Assembly: GCA_037968995.1 (NCBI GenBank)
Contig: JBBKWP010000178.1
Coordinates: 1-64,000, forward strand
DNA length: 64,000 bases
Source: JAEXNA01 sp037968995
Lineage (GTDB): Bacteria; Vulcanimicrobiota; Xenobia; Xenobiales; JADMJV01
Reading direction: 5' to 3'
The notes beneath the pieces are model-generated. The model worked only from the letters and a program-made list of their open reading frames with translations, was not told the origin of the DNA and did not search any database. The first letter of the stretch is position 1. Every line of letters begins with the position of its first letter. Below are positions 1 to 9,766 of the stretch, in pieces. Both the position numbers and the translations under genes were made by a program.

Positions 1-1944
1 ATAGTAGACCCAGTTCACCTCAAGTTGGCGGAGAGGTTCCCCTCGAAAGGCGTCCCAGAAAAGAACAGCGGCGGGGCCTCGACGAAAAGGGGTTGTGCCG
101 ATGGCTTCCTTGTCCGTAGGGAGAGCGTGGCCAACGCAGCGCGCGCCGGTCAGTCCCGTCAACGTGGATTCGAAAAGTATGGAGAAATTGTTCTCTTGGT
201 CAAAGTTAGTGAGCAGTCTGTCCCCGGGTCGTACAGCTTTTTTGAGCCAAGCTGCCGCCGAGTAGTCAAGGTTGTCGAAGTCCAGGACCCGGTGTCGGGT
301 CAGCCAGTCTTGAGTGGAGGGAAAGACGAGCCAGTTGTTCGGGGCCTGCCTGAGCGCTTTTGAGAGGCGCCCAGAGACGAAATGCAGACCAGCCCAGCTG
401 TTGAGAAGCGCTATCAGACAAATCAGTATGACTTTGAAGCCGTCTCGACGGACGACAAGTCGCCCCCGACGGACGGCGAAGGGCGCGGTCGGTCGAAGTT
501 CGGAAACCACTCCTAGGGCCAGCCCCAGGGCGCCCGCGAATCCAAGGCTCGCCGCGAATTCCCAACGGTAGTACTCTGACTCGTAGATCGGTCCAAAATT
601 GACGAGGGCCGGTGTGAGAAAGGAAATCGTACCAAAAACGCCTAGAAAAAGACCCTCAAAGCTGCCTTTTCGCCAAAGGATGAAGACGGAAAACGGCAAG
701 AGATAAAGGGGAAGGAAATGGATCTTTAGCACAGCCCAAGACCAGATGTAGGCATAGCCACGATCGGTCGATGGAGGCGTATAGAGAAGCTTGAGCGGGG
801 TGTTCAGGGTGTAGATGTGCGAGACACGCTGGTATTCTCCGGGCTCCAGAAGGATCTGGAAGAGATTTTTTTTCGGGAAACTGATAGCCAGAGATTGGCT
901 CTGGTTTTGCATCCCTTTGGATAACGTTTGCACCTGACCGGCTTCGGTCCGATGAAGAGCTTTTTGGGCGATCTGGGTGAGAGGCCCGCCTTGAGTCAAA
1001 GCTAAAGGTGCTGCCACGGCCAGAATCCCCAGGCTTGTCAGTGCTTGTTTTTTTCCAATCAAGCCCCTGCTCCAGAGGATCGGGGTGGCCGTTAGGATCG
1101 TCAAAAAGACGAGACCGAAGTGGGTTTCGTAGACGATGGCGTAGGACCCCAAGCAGAGGCCGGCCAGTATCGTGGCGGTCCGAGATCCGTTTTTCCAAAC
1201 TTCCACTGTGAGGCTCAAAAGAAGGGCTAGGTAGAGATGGACAAAGGCGTTGTTGTTTTGCATGGTGTCGATCAACCCGGCCCGCCCCCCGGCGTTGATG
1301 CCAAAATAGAGGAACCCGGTGCCGAGCAGAGCGGCTTGCCAACGATTGGACGCGCGCAAGAAGGTACCAAAGAAAAGCCAAAGTGTCGTCAGTTGCAGAC
1401 CGCTCGTGAGGAGGTGCTGGCTGAGGAAAACATCCCATCCCGAGAGAAACGAAAAGGAAGCGATGGCGAGATTCCGTCCATAGTGCCCGATCATCGGAAG
1501 GTCGGAAAAGTATGGGTTGAAAGGCGGAAAGTTTCCGCTGCGCATAAGTCCCTGCAGTGGAGCGTGGATCCAGTAATCGTCGTCGATGTTCGCAATCTGC
1601 TGGGCGTTGGTAAAAAGCAGAACCGAGACGCTCAAGACGACTATGGACCGCCAAGCGCGTCGATCAAGTGGAGACCTTCGGGTCTCTGACGGAATTTTCC
1701 AAAGCAGCCAAGCGCTGCAAACTCCCTGCAAAAACAGGGTGAGCCAGACCGAGAGTTCCAACGAGTTCAGTCCGAAATGTACCTGGGAGCCCAAAAGACG
1801 AAGACAGCCGTTGACGCCGACCAATGTGAGCACCAAGGCCAAAGCTATCGTTTCTCCGGTCACCGACAGCCAGTCAGACCGGTTCAGACAGCGACGAGAA
1901 AGAAGCCAGCCTAGCAAGAGAGGTATCGTGATTAGAGGCAACAA
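1..1944 (-). CDS. Large polytopic membrane protein, paralogue 1 (3' end cut by window edge)
   Basis: The minus-strand frame stays open from a stop near 1987 to the left edge, so the C-terminus is missing. I place the start at a TTG at 1944, behind a GGAAGGG element; it leads straight into a hydrophobic N-terminus, as in the paralogues. The translation shows many membrane segments. The first long loop reads DDYWIHAPLQ...GNFPPFNPYF, then GHYGRNL, a signature shared with the proteins at 3907, 7604, 9763 and 45964. A later segment, YESEYYRWEFAASLGFA, also recurs in three of those four. An acidic residue plus His in the first external loop resembles GT-C glycosyltransferases, but that link is inference. 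The substrate is unknown. The nearest neighbour is divergent. Confidence 0.75.
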   Translation of the reverse strand, partial: MLPLITIPLLLGWLLSRRCLNRSDWLSVTGETIALALVLTLVGVNGCLRLLGSQVHFGLNSLELSVWLTLFLQGVCSAWLLWKIPSETRRSPLDRRAWRSIVVLSVSVLLFTNAQQIANIDDDYWIHAPLQGLMRSGNFPPFNPYFSDLPMIGHYGRNLAIASFSFLSGWDVFLSQHLLTSGLQLTTLWLFFGTFLRASNRWQAALLGTGFLYFGINAGGRAGLIDTMQNNNAFVHLYLALLLSLTVEVWKNGSRTATILAGLCLGSYAIVYETHFGLVFLTILTATPILWSRGLIGKKQALTSLGILAVAAPLALTQGGPLTQIAQKALHRTEAGQVQTLSKGMQNQSQSLAISFPKKNLFQILLEPGEYQRVSHIYTLNTPLKLLYTPPSTDRGYAYIWSWAVLKIHFLPLYLLPFSVFILWRKGSFEGLFLGVFGTISFLTPALVNFGPIYESEYYRWEFAASLGFAGALGLALGVVSELRPTAPFAVRRGRLVVRRDGFKVILICLIALLNSWAGLHFVSGRLSKALRQAPNNWLVFPSTQDWLTRHRVLDFDNLDYSAAAWLKKAVRPGDRLLTNFDQENNFSILFESTLTGLTGARCVGHALPTDKEAIGTTPFRRGPAAVLFWDAFRGEPLRQLEVNWVYY

Positions 1945-2078
1945 CGCGCGTCCCTTCCATGTTCGCAGGTCCTCTCCTCGCCAAGGCTACTGGAAAAGCT
2001 TTCGAGAGCCAGAGATCTCCCCGGCCTCGTCCTGAGAACGGAGGTCGCGAAGGCCGCACCCGAGAAGCCTCCTCAGCA

Positions 2079-3002
2079 ATGAGCGAAGAAGAAGAAGAAG
2101 AAGGCAAACGGAAACGTCGCACTCCTTTGTCTCGATCTCGGCGCCTGAGTTCTCGGCGACGCCGCAAGGCGGCCGAGGAAGAGTCTGAAGGCGAGGGCGA
2201 AGAAGGTTCCAGCGGCGAAACTTCAGGCTCGGACGATGCCGACGGCGATGGGGGCGAGAATCTCGGAGACTTTGACGGGGACCATACCCAAGCAGTCACC
2301 TCGCTTCCCTCAGCAACAGGCGTCGGTGCCCCGGACTTTCCATTGGTTTCGGTACCTGCTTCCGAGCGGTGGGCCAGTTTTCAAGGGAGCGCCCGGCGCT
2401 TCGGAATCGATTTCTCCTCCTTCGTGGCTGGGCTCGGACGGTCGGCTCAAGAGCAGGGACAGACGTTCGGCCGCGAGGTCGTCAAGCCGCTTTCGAGCGC
2501 TCTCATGGAAGCCGCGGTCTGCCTGTTGCTTCTTTTCGTCATGGGAGCTAGCGGCGTCAAATTAGGTCAACGTCTCAAGAGGATTTTCGCTCCCGCCCCC
2601 ACGGCTCTGGCTATGGAGCAGCAGATCGTACAACCCGGTCAAAAGATCGATGAGTCATTCTTTTCGCAAGGTTTCAATACCGAAGAACTTCACTCCCGAG
2701 CGAATCGAGTCTTAGAAAATTACCTCAAGTCGCTCAAATCTGAAGATTTTCGAGCCGCCTACGATCTTTTAAGTCCTGAGTGGAGGGAAGAGCTTTCCTA
2801 TTCGACCTTTGAAGGCGGATATCGCTCCACTAGGGTGACCGCATACTCGATCGGTAAAGCCGAGACCGTCGACCAGCGTCATGTCCGGATCAAGGCGGAG
2901 ATCGAGGTCGAGGAAAACGGGCGCCGTAAGGTTTTGGAGGCGCTCTATTTGGCGGTTCTCTCTAGTCAAGGATGGCGACTCGACGGCGGGACGTTTCGCT
3001 AA
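2079..3002 (+). CDS. Single-pass membrane protein with NTF2-like C-terminal domain
   Basis: About 307 residues. The N-terminal ~75 residues are highly charged: a Glu run, Arg-rich blocks, then an Asp/Glu/Gly/Ser tract, probably disordered. One membrane segment (LMEAAVCLLLLFVMGASG) lies near residues 145-165. The C-terminal ~110 residues begin ANRVLENYLKSLKSEDFRAA and fit an NTF2-like/DUF4878-type alpha+beta fold, found in extracytoplasmic ligand-binding or enzyme-associated domains. I chose the ATG at 2079 because the upstream ATG at 1959 leaves almost no room for the divergent gene's leader; neither has a strong ribosome site. It converges with the methyltransferase ending at 3017. Function unknown. 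Confidence 0.65.
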   Translation: MSEEEEEEGKRKRRTPLSRSRRLSSRRRRKAAEEESEGEGEEGSSGETSGSDDADGDGGENLGDFDGDHTQAVTSLPSATGVGAPDFPLVSVPASERWASFQGSARRFGIDFSSFVAGLGRSAQEQGQTFGREVVKPLSSALMEAAVCLLLLFVMGASGVKLGQRLKRIFAPAPTALAMEQQIVQPGQKIDESFFSQGFNTEELHSRANRVLENYLKSLKSEDFRAAYDLLSPEWREELSYSTFEGGYRSTRVTAYSIGKAETVDQRHVRIKAEIEVEENGRRKVLEALYLAVLSSQGWRLDGGTFR

Positions 3003-3016
3003 AGCGTCAAAACTCT

Positions 3017-3910
3017 CTACAGTTTTCGGGCTAGGAAGCGATAGGAGCCTAAAACTGGCAGCCGCAGCGGAACATCTGCCAACGGTGTTTTGAGAAGCGG
3101 CCGCAACCACGAATGACCTGTATGGTGAAAAACGCTGGCTAAGCTCATCCATTGGAACTCTGTGGAGAGGTCGAGCAGTTCGAAACCGTGCTCGTCGAGC
3201 AGTTGGCGAATGTGGCCCGCGTTAAAGAAATAAAGCGCGTTGGGAGTTTTTTTGAACCGTCCCTTGAGGGCTCGAGCCCAGTGGTCGTGCTGATGAAAGT
3301 TCATGGTCAGCAGTCCCTGGGGAGCCAGCCAGCGGGCGAAGCTCGCAAAGGCCTGTCTGGGGTTGTCGAAGTTGGAATCACAGCCCCACGCCGCTAAGCC
3401 CTGAAATCGGGGAGTGTCGAATTGGGCTTCCTCAACGAATCCCTGCCTAACGAGACCTCGTCCCTGGACCCGTTGCTGGGAAAGACGCACCATAGGACGA
3501 GACAACTCAAGTCCCTCAACCTCTATTTGATGGGAGCTCAAGGCTTCCAGGAAATACCCAGCGGCGGAACCGATCTCGAGGACTCGAAGTTGAGATTCGC
3601 CGTGCTCATCACGCAGTTTGCCGGCGAACCAGTCGGCACGCGCGACGGCTTGTCGACGACGCCATTTTTCGTCGGCGAGATAATCATGATACCCGTTGGC
3701 GCCACCCTGCCAATAGCTCCCGGAATCGTACAGGACGGAGAGCGCGTGGGTGCTCGGACGGGGGTCTAGGTAGACCAGCGAGCAGTCCCGGCAACGTACC
3801 CAGCGTAGGTGAAATTCTCCGATACCGGTTCCCACTTCAGCCTCTGTACAGCGCTCCGAAGAGCCGCAAAGATAGCAGGTCTTTTGGGAGACGAATTGAG
3901 CTCCGTTCAT
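3017..3910 (-). CDS. Zinc-ribbon class I SAM-dependent methyltransferase
   Basis: About 297 residues. The N-terminus holds a CxxC...CxxC zinc ribbon (Cys12, Cys15, Cys40, Cys43). A Rossmann-type SAM domain follows, with motif I VLEIGSAAGYFLEAL near residue 120. This arrangement is common in methyltransferases of surface polysaccharide, O-antigen and glycolipid clusters. The start at 3910 is fixed by an ATGA overlap with the stop of the membrane protein upstream (3907-3909), so the two are translationally coupled. A longer start at 3985 would run deep into that gene. A paralogue lies at 12363, and both share an unusual WGCDSNF segment after the SAM domain. The acceptor cannot be told from the sequence. 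Confidence 0.85.
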   Translation of the reverse strand: MNGAQFVSQKTCYLCGSSERCTEAEVGTGIGEFHLRWVRCRDCSLVYLDPRPSTHALSVLYDSGSYWQGGANGYHDYLADEKWRRRQAVARADWFAGKLRDEHGESQLRVLEIGSAAGYFLEALSSHQIEVEGLELSRPMVRLSQQRVQGRGLVRQGFVEEAQFDTPRFQGLAAWGCDSNFDNPRQAFASFARWLAPQGLLTMNFHQHDHWARALKGRFKKTPNALYFFNAGHIRQLLDEHGFELLDLSTEFQWMSLASVFHHTGHSWLRPLLKTPLADVPLRLPVLGSYRFLARKL

Positions 3911-6327
3911 ACGGAGCGAACTTTGTTTGATATTGTTGACTTCAACTCGTAGACACCATTTCGTCGAGGCGCGATAGTGTTCCACTCGACGTTTCCTGTC
4001 CCTTCTTTACCAGGGGCCACGGAGGTCCACTGTTTCAGGACGATCTGAGTGAAGGCCCCAGCCACGCCTGCAGAGTCTACCGATGACACATAAATAGGGA
4101 ACGAGAACAGTTGAGTCGTTCCGCCCCTGACCATGAGGTCCCCGTGAACTTGAAAGTGGCCTGGAAAGAGGGGAGTCACGAATACGATATCGTGAATATC
4201 ACCCGTTCCCGGAGGGAGCGGGTTCGCCCCTAGAAGGTAGAATAGGGGTTCTGTCACGGGATTTTTTTGAACATCGAGAAGCGTGAGTCGCAGCCATCCC
4301 AGTCTGGCCGCTTTTCGACCCGGATTGGCGGCACTGACGCGAAGCCTGTAGATCTGTCCGGGGTTCCAAGCGAGGTGCTCAACGCGATGAAGAGGTAGAA
4401 GCCCGTCGGGACTCTCCAGCAGTGTCCGACTACGGAAGGGCGGTTGAGAGGGGAGGCGCGCGACCTGGAGAGTGGACGGTGGGCTAATCTTCCAGAGTTC
4501 CCGTTGGGCCCCCGCCTTATCTGTGTGGTCCGCGGCCTTACGGGCGTATCCTGAGGTCTCAAGACGTCCGCTCAGTTCTGTTTTCGCGGGGTCCAGAACG
4601 AGCCAGTCGATCCCACTATTCCATAACAGATCCAGTCGGTTTCCGGCCAGCAGACTTCGTTGCAGTTCGGAACGCCAATAAGGAGGGGGGGACACTGACA
4701 AGGAGCTTCCAGAGAACGTTTCTGGCAAGTCAGGATACGTTCGACCGCGCACAAGCGCACCCGTCCATACCGCTAGAACATAGTCAGGCCAGAAGCCTTC
4801 AGGAGTCTGGTCCCCGAGGTTGGTGAGCACCGTTTCGCCGGGTAAAATCTGTGATGAGAGCGCATCGGCGACCGCGATATCGGCTGCGGTGATGCCGAAC
4901 TGTCGCTGTCGGACCCGCCACGGCCCAGGAGTCTGTTCCGTTTTGGTGGTCTGACTCAGTGCCCCGACGATGCTCTTCTTCGCGCAGAGTATGGTCGGCA
5001 GCAGCGTCAAGACGAGAACGATCATTGCTAAACCACCAAGGGCCCTCTGGTGAAACTTGACAGGCTCTGGCGAGGAAGAATCGGGAAGCGTTATCAGGTC
5101 TCCGCACATCAATCCCAGAGGAACGGCGAGTCCGAAGCCCGCCGCGGACTCCCAGAAAGGGATAGCAGGTGAAACCAGGATGGCCATCCCTCCGAACAGC
5201 CAGAAGGGAACCCCATACCACGCCTTTCTATAGAGAAGCCAGAGCAGCGAAAGTGGGCTCAGGATTATGGGCAGGGCAGGAGGGAAAAGCAGCCCTCTAG
5301 GAAGCGTTTCGAAAGGGCCTGCCCCTCGCATCCAGACTGCAGCATCTGCAACCCAAAGAAGGAGAGCCTCTCCTCCTACAGTCAGCAGACATGCGGTTGC
5401 GACCAATGTGACGACTGCTATCGCGAGCGCTAGACGCAGTTTGCGAGCCGATCGGATGAAGGCGGGAACGAGAAGGACGACTCCAGTGAGTGAGAGGAGC
5501 ACGAAGAGACTGGCGTTGACGCACGCCGACAGGCCCAAGACCGCTCCCGAGGCAACCCAAAGACCGATGAGGTCCCCCCTTTCTTCTGGAGTATCGAAGA
5601 GGTCCAAGATGCGGCTGTTGAGCCAGAGGGAGAGAATCGAGATGGCGGCGATCAGAATAAATCGATCGGTCCAGCCCGGACTTTCCGTGTTACAGATCGT
5701 AAAATATGGCATGGCGAGTCCCGCTAGGATGGAGCCCGACCGGGCTTTTCCTCGCTGCAGAGTCAAGCAGAGAACCCCGGCCGCCGAGAGCGCCAGCAGG
5801 GGGTTGAGCCAGAAGGTCACTGCCAGAGGATCTCGCCCGTGGGGGAGTAGAAAGCCTATCAACAGGTCACGTCCATCTTGGAAATCCATTGGCACCCAGG
5901 GAAAGAAGGGATGTACGGGTGCGGATATTCCCAAGGCGTAGCCGGCGATCAAGGGATCGTGAATCCAATTCCCATGGTAGACGCTGTGAAAGTGTCCGTA
6001 GATCACTGTGCATAGGATAAGGCTCAGCAAGATGCCCAGCAGCAGAGTGAACCGGCGACTGAAGGCCCAGTCCGCCGCGGGGGCCGCCTCCCGTCTCGTT
6101 ATCGACATTGGGACTAGCGCGAGATTAACGAAGAGTAAGAGCGCGGCAAACCATGCGCGACCCTCCATGGGACTCCACATCTTGCTGCCCCAGATGAGCA
6201 GAAGGGTCGCGAACAATGGGGCCATGGTAAAAGCTTCGCCGAGCGAGGCCCCCGGTCGCAACAGCCGCCGACTGATCTGGAACCCCAAAAGGAGTGAAAG
6301 GGCAACTAGTATGACGGACAAGGGCAT
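3907..6327 (-). CDS. Large polytopic membrane protein, paralogue 2
   Basis: 806 residues. The hydrophobic N-terminus (SVILVALSLLLGFQIS) is followed by about a dozen predicted membrane segments up to residue ~450, then a soluble tail of ~350 residues that ends in a beta-rich region. The family loop is present but divergent: DPLIAGYALG...VHPFFPWVPMDFQDGRDLL. The tail contains PGETVLTNLGDQTPEGFWPD, matching the 'PGqxvxTNf' segment of the copies at 9763 and 1. The gene is coupled by ATGA to the methyltransferase downstream. The fold resembles GT-C-like or YfhO/DUF2298-type integral membrane proteins; catalytic function is inferred only. It is transcribed divergently from the pilC-type gene. Confidence 0.8.
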   Translation of the reverse strand: MPLSVILVALSLLLGFQISRRLLRPGASLGEAFTMAPLFATLLLIWGSKMWSPMEGRAWFAALLLFVNLALVPMSITRREAAPAADWAFSRRFTLLLGILLSLILCTVIYGHFHSVYHGNWIHDPLIAGYALGISAPVHPFFPWVPMDFQDGRDLLIGFLLPHGRDPLAVTFWLNPLLALSAAGVLCLTLQRGKARSGSILAGLAMPYFTICNTESPGWTDRFILIAAISILSLWLNSRILDLFDTPEERGDLIGLWVASGAVLGLSACVNASLFVLLSLTGVVLLVPAFIRSARKLRLALAIAVVTLVATACLLTVGGEALLLWVADAAVWMRGAGPFETLPRGLLFPPALPIILSPLSLLWLLYRKAWYGVPFWLFGGMAILVSPAIPFWESAAGFGLAVPLGLMCGDLITLPDSSSPEPVKFHQRALGGLAMIVLVLTLLPTILCAKKSIVGALSQTTKTEQTPGPWRVRQRQFGITAADIAVADALSSQILPGETVLTNLGDQTPEGFWPDYVLAVWTGALVRGRTYPDLPETFSGSSLSVSPPPYWRSELQRSLLAGNRLDLLWNSGIDWLVLDPAKTELSGRLETSGYARKAADHTDKAGAQRELWKISPPSTLQVARLPSQPPFRSRTLLESPDGLLPLHRVEHLAWNPGQIYRLRVSAANPGRKAARLGWLRLTLLDVQKNPVTEPLFYLLGANPLPPGTGDIHDIVFVTPLFPGHFQVHGDLMVRGGTTQLFSFPIYVSSVDSAGVAGAFTQIVLKQWTSVAPGKEGTGNVEWNTIAPRRNGVYELKSTISNKVRSV

Positions 6328-6462
6328 GAATTCTCTAAGAGAGTGCTTTTGCTTGGGTCGGTTTCCTTCCTTCCCTGACTCTCTGAGTCACGATCTTTAC
6401 AGGCTGGCGGATTGTTAACATTCTTATCGAGGAAGCTTCGCCCATAGAGAGAAGTTAGGAAG

Positions 6463-7620
6463 GTGGCGAAAATAAAATCCCGACAAGAGAAATTTGCCGA
6501 GCGCAACATTAAACTGACGCCCTTGGAAGAGTTCCAGGCTCAGTTGCGTGGGCTTATGGGTAAAGGCGAGCGTCGCTACCGGGTTTCTGGCGAAGACTTG
6601 ACGATCTTTACTCGCCAATTCGCCACCATGTTGGGCTCAGGGATTCCGCTGCACCAGGCCCTCCTATACTACGGAGAAAATTCCGAGGGCGATCTCCCAA
6701 CCGTGGTGAGCAATATAGCCGCTGAAGTGGCCAGTGGCCACACCTTCTCCAATGCCATGCGGAAGTATCCGCATATTTTCGAACCCGTTTATATCGCTTT
6801 GGCGGAGATGGGTGAGCAATCTGGCCAGATCGTAACCGCTTTTCGGCGCCTGGCCGATCTCCTAGAACGCCAGACCAACATGAAGAAGAAGGTCATTTCC
6901 GCGATAACCTATCCGTGTGTTCTCCTGGTGGTCTCCTTTGCCGCGATTTTGGGTTTTGTATATTTTGTCTTGCCCATGATGACTCCCATGTTCGAGAACA
7001 TGGGTGTCGAACTTCCGCTGCCCACCAGGATTCTTATGTCCAGTCGAACCTTCGTCCCGATTCTGAGTGTATTGTTCGCGCTAGGCGTGGTGGGCTTGTG
7101 GTTGGGACGTCCCTGGATTCGAATTTACTTGCGCGACCATCCAGAGAAACTCCGTCAACTGCACTCGATACCGTTTTACATTCCGGTGATGTCCGGCATC
7201 TATCGAAAACTCGCCACTGCGAGAATTTTGTACTCTATGTCGGGGATGCTTGACGCCGGGCTCACTATGACCGCGACCATGAAGCGGGCCGCCCAGGCGG
7301 CGGGCAACGAGTTTATAGCCTATCGACTCAATCGAGCCACGGAGAGCGTGATGGAAGGATCGTCCCTCGGCGAAGCCTTGGGCATATACGAAGTGTTCCC
7401 CAACGCGGCTATTCAGATGATCTCCGTGGGTGAGGAGTCGGCGAACTTGTCGGACATGGTCCGCCACATCGCCAATCTCTACGACTCTGAGGTAGAGTTG
7501 GCTCTCAACGATATCGCGTCGGTCCTTGAGCCAATCATCATGGCCTTCATGGGTATCGTCGTGGGGTTCATTGTCTTGGCCGCGATTTTGCCGACGGTCA
7601 ATCTCATCCAGACGTTGTGA
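6463..7620 (+). CDS. Type II secretion/type IV pilus inner-membrane platform protein (PilC/GspF family)
   Basis: 385 residues. Two repeats of the T2SSF domain are recognisable: LTIFTRQFATMLGSGIPLHQAL near residue 47 and ATARILYSMSGMLDAGL near residue 250. Each is followed by a membrane segment (TYPCVLLVVSFAAILGFVYFV around 148-170 and IIMAFMGIVVGFIVLAAILPT near the C-terminus). This is the inner-membrane platform that works with the assembly ATPase to extrude pilin. Translation starts at GTG 6463 behind AGAAG/AGGAAG. The gene stands alone: no pilB or pilT is adjacent, and the pilN/pilO pair is 56 kb away. Its last 17 bases overlap the convergent gene ending at 7604. Confidence 0.92.
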   Translation: MAKIKSRQEKFAERNIKLTPLEEFQAQLRGLMGKGERRYRVSGEDLTIFTRQFATMLGSGIPLHQALLYYGENSEGDLPTVVSNIAAEVASGHTFSNAMRKYPHIFEPVYIALAEMGEQSGQIVTAFRRLADLLERQTNMKKKVISAITYPCVLLVVSFAAILGFVYFVLPMMTPMFENMGVELPLPTRILMSSRTFVPILSVLFALGVVGLWLGRPWIRIYLRDHPEKLRQLHSIPFYIPVMSGIYRKLATARILYSMSGMLDAGLTMTATMKRAAQAAGNEFIAYRLNRATESVMEGSSLGEALGIYEVFPNAAIQMISVGEESANLSDMVRHIANLYDSEVELALNDIASVLEPIIMAFMGIVVGFIVLAAILPTVNLIQTL

Positions 7621-9766
7621 AGGTTCCGAAATCCTCCCAAGTCTCTTGACCAGCAACGCGCGCCTGTAGCATGTATTCCCCACCGACGTACGGGGTAATG
7701 AAGACCATTTCGCCTTTGCTGATGTCCCCTTGAAGATTCTCGTCGGCCACGAACTCCTGTTCCCCAAGTGGCTGGAAGCGGAGTTCGAACCATGTGCCGA
7801 TGGTGCCCTTGAACCCTAAGACCAGCCGTGCGTTGGGTGCGCCGTTCCTAGGAAAACTGAGCTGGAAGGGAACTGGAACGAAATGGGGTTTCGGCTGCGA
7901 TTTAGGAGCGGAATAGACCTTCGCGCCAACGTTCTCGTACACCAGGGTTCCCACGCCCTTCGAGGTGGGTCCCGTCAAGAGCCAGTCCACATCTTGATCG
8001 AGACGCCAAGGGTCTTGGGTTTCCCAGAATCCACGCTGTTGCAAGTTGGCTTGATAGCTTTCGATGCTGCGCGACCAGACCGGTGGCTTAGCCTCCATAG
8101 CTGGAAGGAGTCCAACGGCGCCGATAATCGAACCTCGAGCATTGGTGGGGAGATTTCGGTTGTCGCAGATGAAACGTTGGCCGGGGTGAGAATTTTCCCT
8201 AAGCCAGGCGGCCGCCTGTAGCAGTTCGGGCGTAATCCCATAGTGGTAGTCGAGGGCTAGGCCGGGGTCTGGCAGTAGTCCAATGCCGGGTGGAAGGCCG
8301 GGCCGACCGATGGGCAGCGGAGTTCCGGGGTGGCGATAGGCGTGGACCATGTCGGTGGCTGAGATTTTGAGGCCGAAACTGTTGATCAGAACCAAGACGA
8401 ACAAAACCGGCAGGACACGCCAAGACCACTGTTGCCAGCACAGAGCTAGACTGACCCCTAAGGCGATGGCCGCGCCCAGAGCCGTCACGACCAGCCAGCG
8501 CGCCGTTTCAGGCTCGAAGACTCCAAAGTCTATGAGGGCCGGCATCAGAAGGGAAAGCCAGGCCAGAGTTGCCCACCAGATCCCGGCCTCGTAGCGTTGG
8601 TCTCGCCTAGCCCGCCAGCCCAGATAGAGAGTAGAAAGGGGCAGCAGCCAAACAGGATACCAGAAAACGTTGAGGATGGGCGCGCTCCAGATGGCGTGGT
8701 AGGACGAGGTGGGTCGAAAGTCCGCCGCCCACGGACGGGCTTTCGTTTCGAAGGCTCGAGAGGGCCGAAGATTGTCCGTTCGCACTTGGAACAGGTCTTT
8801 CTTGAAGATCCGCATTCGAACTTTCTGCTCCGCCCCGTTTTCGGGAGCCCCCTGGGCAGCGGAACGAATGGAACCGCTCAGCAGAGCGCCCACCAAAAGC
8901 CCGATGAGGCCGATGGAGACAGCGACTCTGGGGCGGCGGAAGAGCAGGATCCCTAAGGACATGCCGATGACTCCAAAGTGGGACTCGTAGATGAGGGCGT
9001 CGAGACCCAGCAGCAGGCCGGCGGCGATCCAAGCCCCACGGCCCAGGTCTCTGGCTCGAAACATGGCCCATCCGACCACGATCAGCAAGCAGACAGAGAC
9101 CGGATTGTTATTGGCGAGCAGTTCCGAAAGGCCGCAATAAGCCGAGAAATTCATTCCGAAAAAGGCGAACCAGGAACCCAGCACTCCCGCCATGTCACAG
9201 TCGAATTCACGGCGCAGCCAAAAGAAGAGAATGAGAAACGTGAGGGCTTGCCAAATTGTCGTAAGAACCCACTCTCCGGTCAGTGGGCCTAGTCCGGTGG
9301 AGCGAAAAAAGATGGCGATGGCAAGGTCGCGCCCATAGTGTCCGTGCATCGGAACGCCTAGAAAGGGATTGACCGGGGGAAGGTATCCCCGGGCAAAGAG
9401 ACCGATGTTGGCCGCGTGTACGAAGAAGTCGCCGTCAACGACCATCCCTACCGCCTGATGGAACGAGCAGAAGATGAGGACCCCCGCCAGCCCCGGTATA
9501 AGATATAGCAGCGTTTTGGGATTCAGCGAACGGTAATTCTCCGGGGGATCAAGTCTTCTGAGGAGAACTCCGCCCAAGATCATAAGCGCACCAACAAGAA
9601 GCGCCCAGGCGGTCCAAGACATCAGGGGCACAAGGAGCACGGCGCTCAGCAGGAGGGTGAAAAGGCCGATCAGAGGTGCTAGGCAGGCGGCAAGCCATGG
9701 GCACGGCTCCCGGAAGATTCGGCGCACGACAAGCGCTCCGAAGACTGTTCCAAGGATGAGAATCAA
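7604..9766 (-). CDS. Large polytopic membrane protein, paralogue 3
   Basis: About 720 residues. I set the start at TTG 9766, which overlaps the upstream stop as TTGA (9763-9766) and gives an N-terminus beginning at once with ILILGTVFGALVV, as in the other copies. An ATG at 9835 is possible but overlaps by 73 bases. Around 12 membrane segments are followed by a soluble tail. The family loop reads GDFFVHAANIGLFARGYLPP, then VNPFLGVPMHGHYGRDL; the later segment FGVFEPETARWLVVTALG is also conserved. Last gene of a minus-strand run starting near 17159. Function unknown; a GT-C-like transferase or polymer-handling protein is the best guess. Confidence 0.8.
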   Translation of the reverse strand: MILILGTVFGALVVRRIFREPCPWLAACLAPLIGLFTLLLSAVLLVPLMSWTAWALLVGALMILGGVLLRRLDPPENYRSLNPKTLLYLIPGLAGVLIFCSFHQAVGMVVDGDFFVHAANIGLFARGYLPPVNPFLGVPMHGHYGRDLAIAIFFRSTGLGPLTGEWVLTTIWQALTFLILFFWLRREFDCDMAGVLGSWFAFFGMNFSAYCGLSELLANNNPVSVCLLIVVGWAMFRARDLGRGAWIAAGLLLGLDALIYESHFGVIGMSLGILLFRRPRVAVSIGLIGLLVGALLSGSIRSAAQGAPENGAEQKVRMRIFKKDLFQVRTDNLRPSRAFETKARPWAADFRPTSSYHAIWSAPILNVFWYPVWLLPLSTLYLGWRARRDQRYEAGIWWATLAWLSLLMPALIDFGVFEPETARWLVVTALGAAIALGVSLALCWQQWSWRVLPVLFVLVLINSFGLKISATDMVHAYRHPGTPLPIGRPGLPPGIGLLPDPGLALDYHYGITPELLQAAAWLRENSHPGQRFICDNRNLPTNARGSIIGAVGLLPAMEAKPPVWSRSIESYQANLQQRGFWETQDPWRLDQDVDWLLTGPTSKGVGTLVYENVGAKVYSAPKSQPKPHFVPVPFQLSFPRNGAPNARLVLGFKGTIGTWFELRFQPLGEQEFVADENLQGDISKGEMVFITPYVGGEYMLQARVAGQETWEDFGTFTTSG

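Noticed and set aside
656..1654. A 332-codon open frame on the minus strand
   Set aside because: It lies in a different frame of the same strand as the membrane-protein gene running off the left edge. Its translation is Arg/Pro/Ser-rich with no domain, whereas the other frame matches the paralogues.
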